From contig JAEKLU010000267.1 in assembly GCA_019509685.1 (NCBI GenBank), positions 1-14,022 of the forward strand: a stretch of DNA of 14,022 nt. The letters are read 5' to 3'. Below are positions 13,462 to 14,022 of this stretch, piece by piece. The stretch comes from Mesorhizobium sp. GTDB taxonomy: Bacteria > Pseudomonadota > Alphaproteobacteria > Rhizobiales > Rhizobiaceae. The position numbers were made by a program, and so were the translations under genes. The notes under the pieces were generated by a model that did not search any database, was not told the origin of the DNA, and saw only the letters and a list, made by a program, of their open reading frames with translations. The first letter of the stretch is position 1, and every line of letters begins with the position of its first letter.

Positions 13462-14022
13462 TGGGTCGAATTGGCGAGGTCCAGGCACCGGTTGCGACGC
13501 GCGACGCGCTCGCCCGTGGCCGGTTGCGGGCCTCCTTGGTGCCGGACCTGCTGGTCGAGGCGCGCCGCATCGTCAACACCGTGATCGCCGGCTGGCATGG
13601 CCGCCGCAAGCGCGGCATCGGCGAGAATTTCTGGCAGTTCCGGCCCTATGTCGAAGGCGACTCCTCGCGCATCGACTGGCGCCGTTCGGCCCGCGACGAC
13701 CATACCTATGTGCGCGACCGCGAGTGGGAAGCAGCCCACACCGTCTGGCTGTGGGCCGATCCCTCGCCTTCCATGCTCTACAAATCCGCCGGTGCGGGCG
13801 TTTCCAAGGAATCGCGCGCGCTGGTGCTGACCCTTGCCATGGCCGAGCTACTGTCGCGCAGCGGCGAGCGCATCGCCTGGCCGGGCCTGACCGACCCGTT
13901 CACCGCCCGCAACGGCGCCGAGCGTATCGCAGCCCAACTCAGCCATGCCGGCGCGCTGCCGGCCAAGCCCGACCTGTCGGCCGTCCGCCGCTTCTGCGAC
14001 ATCGTGCTTGTCAGCGATTTCC
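13461..14022 (+). CDS. DUF58 domain-containing protein, cut by the window end
   Basis: The first 187 codons of a rightward gene are present. The DUF58 core is FRPYVEGDSSRIDWRRSARD (about residues 61-80), followed by HTYVRDREWEAAHTVWLWAD, where the strand ending in WLWADPSPSM (about 96-105) leads into a von Willebrand A-like fold with a DPSPSM stretch. DUF58 proteins are partners of MoxR ATPases, and the one-base overlap with moxR fits that. The usual further genes of such operons (membrane proteins with von Willebrand A domains) would lie beyond the right edge. Basic residues (WHGRRKRG) precede the core. Function beyond the family is unknown. Confidence 0.92.
   Translation, partial: MGRIGEVQAPVATRDALARGRLRASLVPDLLVEARRIVNTVIAGWHGRRKRGIGENFWQFRPYVEGDSSRIDWRRSARDDHTYVRDREWEAAHTVWLWADPSPSMLYKSAGAGVSKESRALVLTLAMAELLSRSGERIAWPGLTDPFTARNGAERIAAQLSHAGALPAKPDLSAVRRFCDIVLVSDF

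Noticed and set aside
1..14022. Undescribed defence, mobile or biosynthetic system
   Set aside because: No integrase, transposase, toxin-antitoxin pair, nuclease cassette, CRISPR repeats or change in base composition is visible; the gene content is ordinary rhizobial chromosome.

Overview
The window reads as ordinary chromosome from an alphaproteobacterium of the order Rhizobiales, most likely Mesorhizobium or a close relative. The base composition is GC-rich, and GTG and TTG starts are frequent. The gene set is typical of that group (petA, trmL, a soxS-less soxR, hemF, DUF1344, DUF1059, DUF6665 and DUF1285 genes, moxR-DUF58), and two palindromic intergenic repeats look like those of rhizobial chromosomes. 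The genus call is inference from protein content, not from a search. I see no rRNA, tRNA, CRISPR array, transposase, phage gene or new multi-gene defence-type system.

Layout. The left edge (1-92, minus) holds the first 30 codons of petA, the Rieske protein of the cytochrome bc1 complex. A 311-base gap leads to a small cupin gene (404-748, plus). Its end converges, across a palindromic repeat (748-815), on a leftward cluster of 830-5839: an unrecognised 138-residue protein, two tandem ABC exporter half-transporters, a GNAT acetyltransferase and a DUF6665 protein. The last four are joined by overlaps or gaps of at most 4 bases, so they probably form one translationally coupled operon that may export a small molecule. 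After a 445-base gap that contains a possible 25-codon leader ORF come trmL (tRNA wobble 2'-O-methyltransferase) and soxR with a near-consensus SoxR operator. A 144-bp near-palindromic element follows, then an 85-residue unknown protein divergent from hemF (aerobic coproporphyrinogen III oxidase).

From 9056 there are two small plus-strand genes: an exported DUF1344 protein behind a structured leader, and a DUF1059 protein with a C2H2-like pattern. They converge on a tightly packed leftward operon of DUF1285, CoA-type Nudix hydrolase and CCA tRNA nucleotidyltransferase. Divergent from it, moxR and a DUF58 gene (cut by the window end) begin a MoxR/DUF58 operon.

The most interesting points are regulatory. 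The SoxR operator fits a soxS-like promoter pointing away from soxR and into the antisense strand of trmL. A 25-codon ORF has a near-perfect ribosome binding site. The 144-bp palindrome ends exactly in the stop codon of a gene. There is also a perfect 15-bp hairpin inside the end of a hypothetical gene, and a two-tier hairpin before the DUF1344 gene.
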